DNA of 64,000 bases from assembly GCA_019750135.1 (NCBI GenBank), contig JAIEOV010000029.1, positions 1 through 64,000 of the forward strand, in the 5' to 3' direction. A program made the position numbers and the translations under genes. Positions 18,073-24,950 of this stretch are shown one piece after another. Below the pieces are notes generated by a model. The model ran no database searches and was not told the DNA's origin. It saw nothing but the letters and a program-made list of their open reading frames with translations. The number at the start of each line of letters is the position of its first letter. Position 1 is the first letter of the stretch. Origin of the DNA: Reyranella sp. GTDB lineage: Bacteria > Pseudomonadota > Alphaproteobacteria > Reyranellales > Reyranellaceae.

Positions 18073-19227
18073 ATGAACGCCATGACCCCTGTTCCTCCGA
18101 CAAGTGTGAAAGCCACGATCGCTCCGACCAAGGAGCGCGCCATCAAGGAGCAGGTGGTCCTGGTGCTTCAGGGCGGCGGCGCGCTGGGCGCCTACCAGGC
18201 CGGCGTGTACCAGGCCCTGATGGAAGGGGGCATCGAGCCGGACTGGGTCATCGGAACGTCGATCGGCGCCATAAACGGGGCAATCATCGCGGGCAACGAG
18301 CCGGCAAACCGCATCGCCCGCCTGCAGGAGTTCTGGAACGGAGTGAGCCGCAACGCGCCGCTCGACCAGCTCTGGCCGACCGCGATCTTCGGCAATGCAT
18401 TGGCCAACCTCTCGACCGTGATGAACGGCGTCCCAGGCTTCTTCACGCCCAACCCGCTCGCGGCTTTCGGCCCGACCTTTCCGCTCGGCATCGAGAGAGC
18501 CGCCTACTACTCGACCGAACCGCTCAAGCAGACGCTGGCGCACCTGGTCGACTTCGAGCATCTCGGCCGCCGGCAAGTGCGCCTGTCGGTCGGGGCGGTC
18601 AACGTCCGAACAGGCGAGATGCGCTACTTCGATTCGAGAACGATGCCGCTTTCCGCCGCGCACGTCATGGCGTCGGGCGCGCTGCCCCCGGCCTTCCCGG
18701 CGATTGCCGTCGACGGCGAGTCCTACTGGGATGGCGGCATCTATTCGAACACGCCGATCGAGGTCGTGCTCGATGACGTGCCGCGGCGCGACTCGTTGAT
18801 CTTCTCGGTCAACGTGTGGCGGCCGAGCGGCGAGCACCCGAGGACCCTGCAGCAGGTCATGACGCGCCACAAGGACATCCAGTTCGCCAGCCGCGGCAAA
18901 AGCCACGTTGCCCGGCAGGCACAGATCCATCGCCTGCGCCACGTCGTGCGCGAGCTCGCCAATCGCCTGCCGGCCGACCAGCGCGCCGATCCCGAGGTCA
19001 AGGACCTGGCGGAATATGGCTGCGGCACACTCATGCATCTCATGCGACTCCTGTCGCCGCGGCTCGACGGCGAAGACCATACCAAGGACATCGACTTCAC
19101 GCGCGGCGGGATCGAGCGGCGCTGGAAGGCGGGATACGACCAAGCGCGCAAGGTCCTTGCCGAGAAGCCGTGGCAAGGCACCGTCGGCGTGCTTGCGGGC
19201 GTGGTGATTCACGAAGCGGGTGAATAA
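18073..19227 (+). CDS. Patatin-like phospholipase (second copy, DUF3734 type)
   Basis: A 384-residue patatin with an extended C-terminus. The oxyanion motif is GGGALGAYQAG (34-44), the nucleophile Ser63 in GTSIG, and the catalytic Asp220 in YWDGGIYSNTP. The C-terminal third (from about 290, with IHRLRHVVREL and TKDIDFTRGGIERRWKAGY) matches the DUF3734 extension common in rhizobial patatins. The gene starts 11 bp after DUF302 behind AGGAGG. It has only about a third of its sequence in common with the patatin at 10305, judging by motifs. It probably acts on acyl chains or phospholipids. Confidence 0.9.
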   Translation: MNAMTPVPPTSVKATIAPTKERAIKEQVVLVLQGGGALGAYQAGVYQALMEGGIEPDWVIGTSIGAINGAIIAGNEPANRIARLQEFWNGVSRNAPLDQLWPTAIFGNALANLSTVMNGVPGFFTPNPLAAFGPTFPLGIERAAYYSTEPLKQTLAHLVDFEHLGRRQVRLSVGAVNVRTGEMRYFDSRTMPLSAAHVMASGALPPAFPAIAVDGESYWDGGIYSNTPIEVVLDDVPRRDSLIFSVNVWRPSGEHPRTLQQVMTRHKDIQFASRGKSHVARQAQIHRLRHVVRELANRLPADQRADPEVKDLAEYGCGTLMHLMRLLSPRLDGEDHTKDIDFTRGGIERRWKAGYDQARKVLAEKPWQGTVGVLAGVVIHEAGE

Positions 19228-19246
19228 CCCCGGAAGGAGGCACGCC

Positions 19247-19567
19247 ATGCGTACGCTCATGTGGACGTTCAACGTGCCTGCGGGCACGTCCAAAGCCCAG
19301 CTCATCGAAACCATCGCCGCGACGGCCCACACCTACGAGGGCGTCCCCGGATTGATCCGGAAGTATTATGGGATCGCATCCAACGAAGGCTCACTCGTCG
19401 GAATCTATCTCTGGGAAAGCGCGGCGGCCGCCAACGCATTCCACACGGCCGATTGGCTGGCGATGGCGACTCGGCGTTGGGCAGCGGCTCCGCAACGCCA
19501 GGATTGGGAAACGCCGATGGTTGTTGAAGGCGTCCAGCAGCGGCCGTTACGCAAGGTCAGCGGATAG
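19247..19567 (+). CDS. Small monooxygenase/YdhR-like stress protein
   Basis: A 106-residue ferredoxin-like alpha/beta-barrel protein. The pattern MWTFNVPAGTSKAQLIETI, then VPGLIRKYYGIA, then GIYLWESAAAANAF resembles YdhR/ABM-domain proteins, which are dimeric and often called putative monooxygenases. The ATG at 19247 is preceded by GGAAGGAGG, deciding against the in-frame start at 19220. It is the last gene of the cupin operon and converges on the EamA gene, overlapping it by 11 bp. Confidence 0.72.
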   Translation: MRTLMWTFNVPAGTSKAQLIETIAATAHTYEGVPGLIRKYYGIASNEGSLVGIYLWESAAAANAFHTADWLAMATRRWAAAPQRQDWETPMVVEGVQQRPLRKVSG

Positions 19568-20486
19568 CGAACCAGCGGAAGGCCTGTATGGTGATGAACA
19601 ACCCAAGCGTGACAAGGCCCAATCCCGCGACCTGCAGGACGCTTGGGATCTCGCCGACGATGGGAATACCGAGCAAGACCGAAACCGCGGGCACGATGGC
19701 AGGAAACAGCACGGCCCGGCTCACGCCGAGCAGCATGACCGCCTGGCTGTAGGCGACCATGGTGACGGCGCCTTGAAGCCCGCCCTGGACGATGCCCTGG
19801 AAGGCGAGAAGGCCGAGCGGCAACGCCGCGAGGTGAGCCGCGCTTGCAATGCAAAGATAGGCCGGTGTCGTGACGGCGAACGACAGCACGGACACCACGG
19901 CCGTGGCGCGCAGCGCCGGCACCCGCCAGTGGCGCAGCAGCAGGGTGAAGCCCGCCCACAGCACGCTCGAGGCGAAGAACATGAGATCGCCCGCCCAGGC
20001 CCGTTCGCCGCTCGGTTGCCTGAGCCCGTCCCAGCCGATCAGCACGATGCCGATCAACACCACAGCGGCGCCGACCAGATGGTTGCGACCGATCCGTTCG
20101 CGCAGGAACAGGGCGGCGCCGATCGTGCTGACGATGGTCACCGTCGACGGCGCGATGACCGCACCATGGGCAAGCGGCGCGAAGCCGTAACCGCCGGTCT
20201 GCAGCAGCGCGAACGGCGCGCCGCCCAGCAGGGTCAGGATCAGGGCGCGCCGCCAGCCCAATCCGGCGAGATCTCGAACGCCGAAACGGACCAGCAGCGG
20301 CAGCATGATCAGGCCCGCGACGACGAAACGGGCGAAGATCATGTCGATCGCCAGCAGGCCGCCCAGGATGCCGGCGCGGGCGGCCGCAAAGCTCAGCGAG
20401 GCGCCGAGCGCCATGGTGGCCCCACACAGGAAGCCCCAGCGCTCGTGTTTCGCGGTGCGCGGCGGGTCGATCGTCGTTTGCGCCAT
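19557..20486 (-). CDS. EamA/DMT-family transporter
   Basis: A 309-residue inner-membrane protein with ten hydrophobic segments arranged as two EamA repeats (the first from GFLCGATMALGASLSFAAARAG, the second from WAGDLMFFASSVLWAGFTLLLRHW). Such proteins export amino acids or metabolites, but the substrate is unknown. The start is set at the ATG at 20486 (MAQTTIDPPRT); the open frame continuing to 21047 is antisense to the TetR gene. It is divergent from TetR across an 81-bp gap that holds a palindrome, so it is the likely TetR target. Confidence 0.87.
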   Translation of the reverse strand: MAQTTIDPPRTAKHERWGFLCGATMALGASLSFAAARAGILGGLLAIDMIFARFVVAGLIMLPLLVRFGVRDLAGLGWRRALILTLLGGAPFALLQTGGYGFAPLAHGAVIAPSTVTIVSTIGAALFLRERIGRNHLVGAAVVLIGIVLIGWDGLRQPSGERAWAGDLMFFASSVLWAGFTLLLRHWRVPALRATAVVSVLSFAVTTPAYLCIASAAHLAALPLGLLAFQGIVQGGLQGAVTMVAYSQAVMLLGVSRAVLFPAIVPAVSVLLGIPIVGEIPSVLQVAGLGLVTLGLFITIQAFRWFAIR

Positions 20487-20526
20487 GACCTCGCCGCTAG
20501 CACGGACCGCGCCATGGACCCAAAGA

Positions 20527-20550
20527 ATTTTGTAGCGGTCGATCCAAAAT
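20527..20550. promoter_or_regulatory. Candidate TetR operator
   Basis: A 24-bp imperfect palindrome beginning ATTTTG and ending CAAAAT (18 of 24 positions symmetric) lies between the divergent EamA and TetR genes, 17 bp before the TetR ATG. It is AT-rich for this genome and has the length of a TetR-dimer site. Confidence 0.6.
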
Positions 20551-20567
20551 CGCGCTTTCATCGGACC

Positions 20568-21158
20568 ATGGCCCGTCTGAAAGCCTTCGACGAGACCCGC
20601 GCGCTCGACGCCGCCGTCGACTGCTTCTGGCTGCGCGGCTACGAGGCGACCTCCGTGCGCGACCTTGCCGATGCCATGGGGATCGGCGGCACCAGCCTGT
20701 ACAATGCCTACGGCGACAAGCGTGCGCTGTTCTCGCGCTCGTTGCAGCGCTACGCTGAACGCTCGATGCGTGAGCGCATTGCCCGGCTGGAGGCAAACCA
20801 CCGGCCGAAGGAGGCGATCCGGGCTTTCCTCGCCGAGATCATCGACCGCTCGCTCAAGGATCCCGACCGCAAGGGTTGCCTGCTGGTGAACTCCGCGCTC
20901 GACGTTGCGCCTCACGACGCCGAGATCGGCAAGGTCGTCGGCGGATACCTCGAGGAGCTGCGTGCCTTCTTCCGCCGCAACATCGAAGCGGCGCGCGCGG
21001 CGGGCCAAGTGCCGCACACCATCGATGCCGAGGAGGCGTCGGCCCATCTGCTGGGCGTCCTGACCGGTATCCGCGTGCTGGCACGCACCGGCGCCAAGCG
21101 CAAGCTGCTGGAGGCTGTCGCGCGTCCCGCCCTCGACGTGCTGGAGGGCCGGCGGTGA
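20568..21158 (+). CDS. TetR-family transcriptional regulator
   Basis: A 196-residue repressor. The N-terminal HTH is LDAAVDCFWLRGYEATSVRDLADAMGIGGTSLYNAYGDK split over residues 11-49, of the AcrR/NemR-like group with TSLYNAYGDKRALF. The C-terminal ligand domain carries RKGCLLVNSALDVAPHD, typical of the TetR_C_16/NemR subgroup, whose cysteine in GCLLVN sometimes senses electrophiles. The start at 20568 is used because an operator-like palindrome occupies 20527-20550, between it and an upstream in-frame ATG at 20514. It is followed by two genes with overlapping or close starts. Confidence 0.88.
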   Translation: MARLKAFDETRALDAAVDCFWLRGYEATSVRDLADAMGIGGTSLYNAYGDKRALFSRSLQRYAERSMRERIARLEANHRPKEAIRAFLAEIIDRSLKDPDRKGCLLVNSALDVAPHDAEIGKVVGGYLEELRAFFRRNIEAARAAGQVPHTIDAEEASAHLLGVLTGIRVLARTGAKRKLLEAVARPALDVLEGRR

Positions 21159-21544
21159 TCGGCCATCTCAACGAACAGGCGCTCAAGGCCCTGCCCGACG
21201 ATGGGCCTGTCACCATGCTGAACCTGATGCGCTTTCGCGAGCGCTCGCTCGACGGCAACGGCAGCGGTTGGGACGCCTATCTGCGCTACAGCGCGCTCAC
21301 CATCAAGCTGATCAAGGCTCGTGGCGGCACCATCATCTGGACCGGCAACGCCGAGGCCGTGGCGCTCGGCGTGCCCGACCGGCACCGTTGGGACTACGTC
21401 GCCCTGGTGCGCTATCCATCGCGCGCCGCGTTCCTCGACATGATGACATCCTCCGAATACGCGGCAGCCAATGTCGAGCGCGAGAACGGCTGCGCCGACC
21501 ACGCCATCATCGCCGTCAACGAGACCTATCGGAAATTCACATAG
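21155..21544 (+). CDS. DUF1330-family protein
   Basis: A 129-residue ferredoxin-like alpha/beta-barrel protein of the DUF1330 type: PVTMLNLMRFRE at the first strand, WDAYLRYSALTIKLIKARGG, WDYVALVRYPSRAAFLDMMTSSEY and a closing ADHAIIAVNETYR. The GTG start at 21155 overlaps the TetR TGA (GTGA), so translation is coupled. Function unknown. It stands 7 bp before the selenoprotein gene. Confidence 0.8.
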   Translation: MIGHLNEQALKALPDDGPVTMLNLMRFRERSLDGNGSGWDAYLRYSALTIKLIKARGGTIIWTGNAEAVALGVPDRHRWDYVALVRYPSRAAFLDMMTSSEYAAANVERENGCADHAIIAVNETYRKFT

Positions 21545-21551
21545 GGTTGCC

Positions 21552-22718
21552 ATGGTAAAGCGTCTGAGCGACATGCCCGAAGTCGAGGCGAGCCACCTGC
21601 GCCGTCTCGAATGTCCGACCTACGACGACACGCCGGCGCTTGCCGGCAAGCCGCTGGCCGAGCGGCGGGTGGCGATCATCTCCACGGCCGGCCTGCACAA
21701 GCGCGGCGACCGACCGTTCCGGCCGGGCGACGGCAGCTATCGCGTCATACCCGCCGAGACAGCGGCCAACGAGCTGGTGATGAGCCACATCTCGGTCAAT
21801 TTCGACCGCACCGGCTTCCAACAGGATCTCAACGTCGTGTTCCCGATCGATCGCCTGCGCGAGTTGGTGGCCGACGGCGCGGTCGGCTCGATGGCATCTG
21901 TGCATTATTCCTTCATGGGCGCCTTCCCGCCGGCGGCGGCCGAACCGCACGCCCAGCACCTCGCGGGACTGCTGAAAGCAGACAAGGTCGACGCCGTGCT
22001 GCTTGTCCCGGTTTGACCCGCCTGCACGCGCGCCGTGGGCGCGCTCGGCCATTTCCTCGAGCGTCAGGGCATCCCGACGACCGGCATCAGCCTGGTCCGC
22101 GAGCACACCGAGATCGTTCGCCCGCCGCGCGCATTATGGGTGACGTTCGAGCTCGGCCGCCCGCTCGGAATTCCCGACGATGCGCCGTTCCAACGTCGCG
22201 TCGCCCGGGCGGCGCTCGACCTGCTCACCCGCACCGATGGTCCGCTGATCGCCGACTATCCCGAGCATATCGACGAGCCGGCCGACTTCAGCGGCTGGGC
22301 CTGCCCGATCAACCTCGCCCCGAATCAGGTCGACTCGCTCGAAGCCGAGATCGATCGACTGGCGACCTGGTACGATCGTGCCGTCTCCACACTGGCCCGC
22401 ACCACGGTCGGTGTGTCGGGCCTCGACATGCCTGCGGCGGGCAAGCTCGTGACAGAAGCGCTCAACGGCCACCTGCCGCCCGCGCAAACGCTCAAGGAAG
22501 CGATCGACGATCTGCGTGCCTACTACCTGGAGGCCGCGTCGGCTTTTCCCGATGCGGGCACGCCGGCGACACGCAAGAAGTGGTTCTGGGACGAAACGAA
22601 GCTTGCCGGCGCTCTGCTGAAACTGCAGCCGAAGCTAGCCGCCAGCGACGATCCGCAGCACAAGATCCTGGGCAACCTGACGATGATCCCGGCGACCGAA
22701 CGGCACCGGCTGGCGTAA
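21552..22718 (+). CDS. GrdB-like selenoprotein (glycine/sarcosine/betaine/D-proline reductase family), UGA at 22014 read as selenocysteine
   Basis: A continuous 389-codon frame is interrupted only by a TGA at 22014-22016 (codon 155). Upstream is the start domain of the reductase selenoprotein B family (RVAIISTAGLHKRGDRPF, SHISVNFDRTGFQQDLNVVFPIDRLREL, VDAVLLVPV). Directly after the TGA the frame continues PACTRAVGALGHFLERQGIPT. The joined motif VPV-U-PACTR is the U-x-x-C active site of GrdB/PrdB-like proteins. A 7-bp GC stem with GTG loop (22028-22044) sits where a bacterial SECIS belongs. Residues 155-388 remain highly coding-like to the TAA at 22716. No GrdA, GrdC or Sec-machinery gene is in the window, so the reaction in this presumably aerobic host is unknown. 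The alternative, a nonsense mutation, is much less likely. Confidence 0.88.
22028..22044 (+). promoter_or_regulatory. SECIS-like hairpin after the in-frame UGA
   Basis: GCGCGCC (22028-22034), loop GTG, GGCGCGC (22038-22044). It is a perfect 7-bp stem starting 11 nt after the UGA, with a GU in the apical loop about 18 nt from the UGA. This fits the known bacterial SECIS geometry recognised by SelB. Confidence 0.75.
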
Positions 22719-22734
22719 GCCGGCGCCCGGCGCT

Positions 22735-23985
22735 TCAATGCGAGCCCGGTCCAGTGATGAGCCGCGCACCGGACTGGAAGGTGAAGTAAGACCACAGCCA
22801 GTCCAGCATGACGACCAGCCGGTTCCGGAAGCCGATCAGGAAAGAGACATGGACCGCGCTCCACAGCAGCCACGCCAGCGTGCCGTCCAGCTTCACCCAT
22901 CCCAGGTCGGCAACGGCGGCGCGGCGGCCGATGGTCGCCATGGTTCCCCAGCTTCGGTAGCGGAACGGCCGGGGAGGAGCCTTACCTGAAAAGGCGGCGC
23001 GCAAGCGTCGCGCTACGTAGGCTCCCTGTTGCTTGGCGACGGGCGCGAGGCCGGGCAGCGACTTGCCGGCTGCGTCGATTACGCAGGCCGTATCGCCGAT
23101 GCAGAAGATCTCTGGATGATCCGGCACGGTAAGATCGGGTCCGACGACGACTCGGCCGGCGCGATCCTTGGCCACGCCCAGCCAGTGCGCCGCCGCGGAG
23201 GCCATCACGCCCGCACCCCACACGATGGTGGCGGCCGCCACCCGCTCCTCGCCGATCGCGACGCCCTCGCTGTCGCACCGCGTGACGGCACTGCCGAGCC
23301 TGACCTCGACCCCGAGCTGTTGCAGGGCTTCGCAGGCAGCGTTGCTCAACATCGCCGGAAACGTCGAGAGCAGGCGCGGGCCTGCCTCGACGAGGACAAT
23401 GCGTGCATCCGCCGGATCGATGTTGCGGAAGTCACGGCGGAGGGCAACGCGCGCCAGCTCGGCAATGGCGCCGGCCATTTCCACGCCGGTCGGCCCGCCG
23501 CCGATCACGACGAAAGTGAGCAGGCGGCGGCGCGCTTCGGGAGAAGTCGCAGCCTCGGCTTCCTCGAACGCCGTCAGCAGGCGGCGACGGATGCCGATGG
23601 CATCATCGATTTTCTTCAGCCCTGGGGCCGCGCCTTCCCAGTCATCTCGACCGAAATAGGAATGTCGAGCGCCCGTCGCCAGGACGAGATGGTCATACGC
23701 GATCGTGCCCTGATCGACCATGACGAGGCGACGCTCCTTGTCGATGCCATCGACCTTGCCGAGCATGACCCGCACATTGGCAGCACGTCGCAGGATGGCG
23801 CGGATGGGCGACGCGATCTGTGCCGGCGACAGGCCGGCCGTCGCCACCTGGTAGAGCAGCGGCTGGAAGAGATGGTAATTGCGCCGGTCGATGACGGTGA
23901 CGTCGACCGCGGCGCCGGCCAGGCCGTGGGCCGCGGCCAGGCCGCCGAAGCCCGCGCCGACAATGACGATGTGCGGCCGGGCCAT
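22735..23985 (-). CDS. ndh: Type II NADH dehydrogenase (NDH-2)
   Basis: A 416-residue FAD/NAD(P)-dependent oxidoreductase that passes electrons from NADH to quinone without pumping protons. FAD motif IVIVGAGFGGLAAA (N-terminus), quinone-site-like NYHLFQPLLYQVATAGLSPAQIASPIR, NADH motif FVVIGGGPTGVEMAGAIAEL (about 160-180), and second FAD motif IFCIGDTACV. A C-terminal amphipathic/hydrophobic segment (SFLIGFRNRLVVMLDWLWSYF) attaches it to the membrane. It lies 14 bp after doxX in the bufA-doxX-ndh operon, an uncommon partnership for a bufferin precursor. Confidence 0.92.
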   Translation of the reverse strand: MARPHIVIVGAGFGGLAAAHGLAGAAVDVTVIDRRNYHLFQPLLYQVATAGLSPAQIASPIRAILRRAANVRVMLGKVDGIDKERRLVMVDQGTIAYDHLVLATGARHSYFGRDDWEGAAPGLKKIDDAIGIRRRLLTAFEEAEAATSPEARRRLLTFVVIGGGPTGVEMAGAIAELARVALRRDFRNIDPADARIVLVEAGPRLLSTFPAMLSNAACEALQQLGVEVRLGSAVTRCDSEGVAIGEERVAAATIVWGAGVMASAAAHWLGVAKDRAGRVVVGPDLTVPDHPEIFCIGDTACVIDAAGKSLPGLAPVAKQQGAYVARRLRAAFSGKAPPRPFRYRSWGTMATIGRRAAVADLGWVKLDGTLAWLLWSAVHVSFLIGFRNRLVVMLDWLWSYFTFQSGARLITGPGSH

Positions 23986-23999
23986 GGCGATTCCTCAGG

Positions 24000-24473
24000 C
24001 TACTTCCGACCGAACAGGTTGAAGGCGATCAGGCGGTCGATCGACAGCTTGCCCGCGCCGCGGCTCAGGACGTAGGCCAGGATCGACGCCCACATCAGGT
24101 GCTCCGGCCAGTTCTCCGGATAGACGAGGAACTGGATGGTGAGCGTCATGACCAGCAGCGCCACCGCGCCCAAGCGGGCGAACAGGCCGGACACGAGCAG
24201 CACCGGCGCGGTCAGCTCGACCGTGGTGCCCATGTAGGCGGCGAGTTCCGGCGGCAGCAGCGGCAGGCGGTATTCGTCGCGGAACAACGTGATCGCCGTG
24301 TCGAAGCTCTCGACCTTGTTCATGCCTGAGCGGAAGAACGTGGCGCCGACGGCCAGCCGCATGCCGAGCTCGATCAACGACAGCGGAAAGCGGCCGGCCG
24401 CGGTGCGCAACCTGTCGAGGCGCGTGATCAGTCGGCTCTCGTGTTGCAGCGGGTCAAAGGTCGTCGTGGTCAT
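24000..24473 (-). CDS. DoxX-family membrane protein of the bufA operon
   Basis: A 157-residue integral membrane protein with four hydrophobic helices. Family marks are LSLIELGMRLAVGATFFRSGMNKVESFDTA, PPELAAYMGTTVELTAPVLLVSGLFARLGA and LVYPENWPEHLMWASILAYVLSRGAGKLSIDR, the DoxX pattern. DoxX proteins regularly accompany DUF2282/DUF692 bufferin genes. The start is the ATG at 24473 (MTTTTFDPL); the longer open frame is low-complexity Pro/Arg translation of the gap. It sits between bufA and NDH-2. Confidence 0.88.
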   Translation of the reverse strand: MTTTTFDPLQHESRLITRLDRLRTAAGRFPLSLIELGMRLAVGATFFRSGMNKVESFDTAITLFRDEYRLPLLPPELAAYMGTTVELTAPVLLVSGLFARLGAVALLVMTLTIQFLVYPENWPEHLMWASILAYVLSRGAGKLSIDRLIAFNLFGRK

Positions 24474-24582
24474 GATGGTCTCGCGGGCTGGTTCGGCCGC
24501 CGGCCGCGGGCAATGGCCGGACAGGTGGGGCGGGGGATGGTGCCGACCTTGCGGCGGGCGCGGCGGCCGAGGGTTGGGGGCC

Positions 24583-24834
24583 TCAGCCCTTGGCGGCGCT
24601 GAGCGAGCCGCCGGCGATCTTCTCGCAGGTGCCCTTCGGGACGGCGAGCCAGGCGCTGGCCTCATGGTCCTTCTTCGAGGTGCCGGCGCACGACGAGGTC
24701 GCGGTCTGGCAATCGTTCTTGCCGGCCTTGGCGACGCCGTAGCACTTCTCGGTGGTCGGCCCCTGGGCCTGGACCTGTGTGGCCAGAAGCAGGGCGGCGC
24801 TGAGCGCAGCGGCGATGGTCAGTGTGGGGTTCAT
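24583..24834 (-). CDS. bufA: Bufferin precursor BufA1 (DUF2282)
   Basis: An 83-residue RiPP precursor. A Sec signal peptide (residues 1-24, hydrophobic AAALSAALLLAT, cleavage near VQA-Q) precedes a short mature part with four cysteines: Cys31 (TEKCYGV), Cys42 (KNDCQT), Cys49 (SSCAG) and Cys70 (KGTCEK). This is the BufA1/DUF2282 pattern EKCYGVxKAGxNDC...CAG...WxxVPKGTCEKxxGG. In the studied Caulobacter bufferin the two central cysteines become thiooxazoles and bind copper. The start is the ATG at 24834, with AGGAGA 9 bp before it. The modifying enzymes BufBC lie at 8453-10064, not adjacent. A shared promoter motif lies upstream at 24901-24928. Confidence 0.9.
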   Translation of the reverse strand: MNPTLTIAAALSAALLLATQVQAQGPTTEKCYGVAKAGKNDCQTATSSCAGTSKKDHEASAWLAVPKGTCEKIAGGSLSAAKG

Positions 24835-24900
24835 GATGACGTCTCCTGAAGTGAGTGTCCCTTTCGGGTGCGGGCACACTGCCGGGAGACCGTCCGCGAC

Positions 24901-24928
24901 TGAAATATCGACTGCCTATCGGATCGAT
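24901..24928 (-). promoter_or_regulatory. Shared 28-bp promoter motif, copy 2 (bufA)
   Basis: Minus strand: ATCGA, nine bases, CAGTCG, AT, ATTTCA, the same layout as the copies before bdhA and the cupin gene. The ATTTCA end lies 67 bp before the bufA ATG and after the stop of the upstream oxidase gene. Confidence 0.7.
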
Positions 24929-24950
24929 GCGCCGTTTCTATGCACGCGCC

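Noticed and set aside
19557..21047. 496-residue version of the EamA transporter
   Set aside because: The N-terminal 187 codons are antisense to the TetR gene; the membrane protein begins at 20486.
22014..22016. TGA as an ordinary stop giving two genes (21552-22016 and 22035-22718)
   Set aside because: The U-x-x-C motif, frame continuity and hairpin fit selenocysteine better; the second part also lacks a ribosome site.
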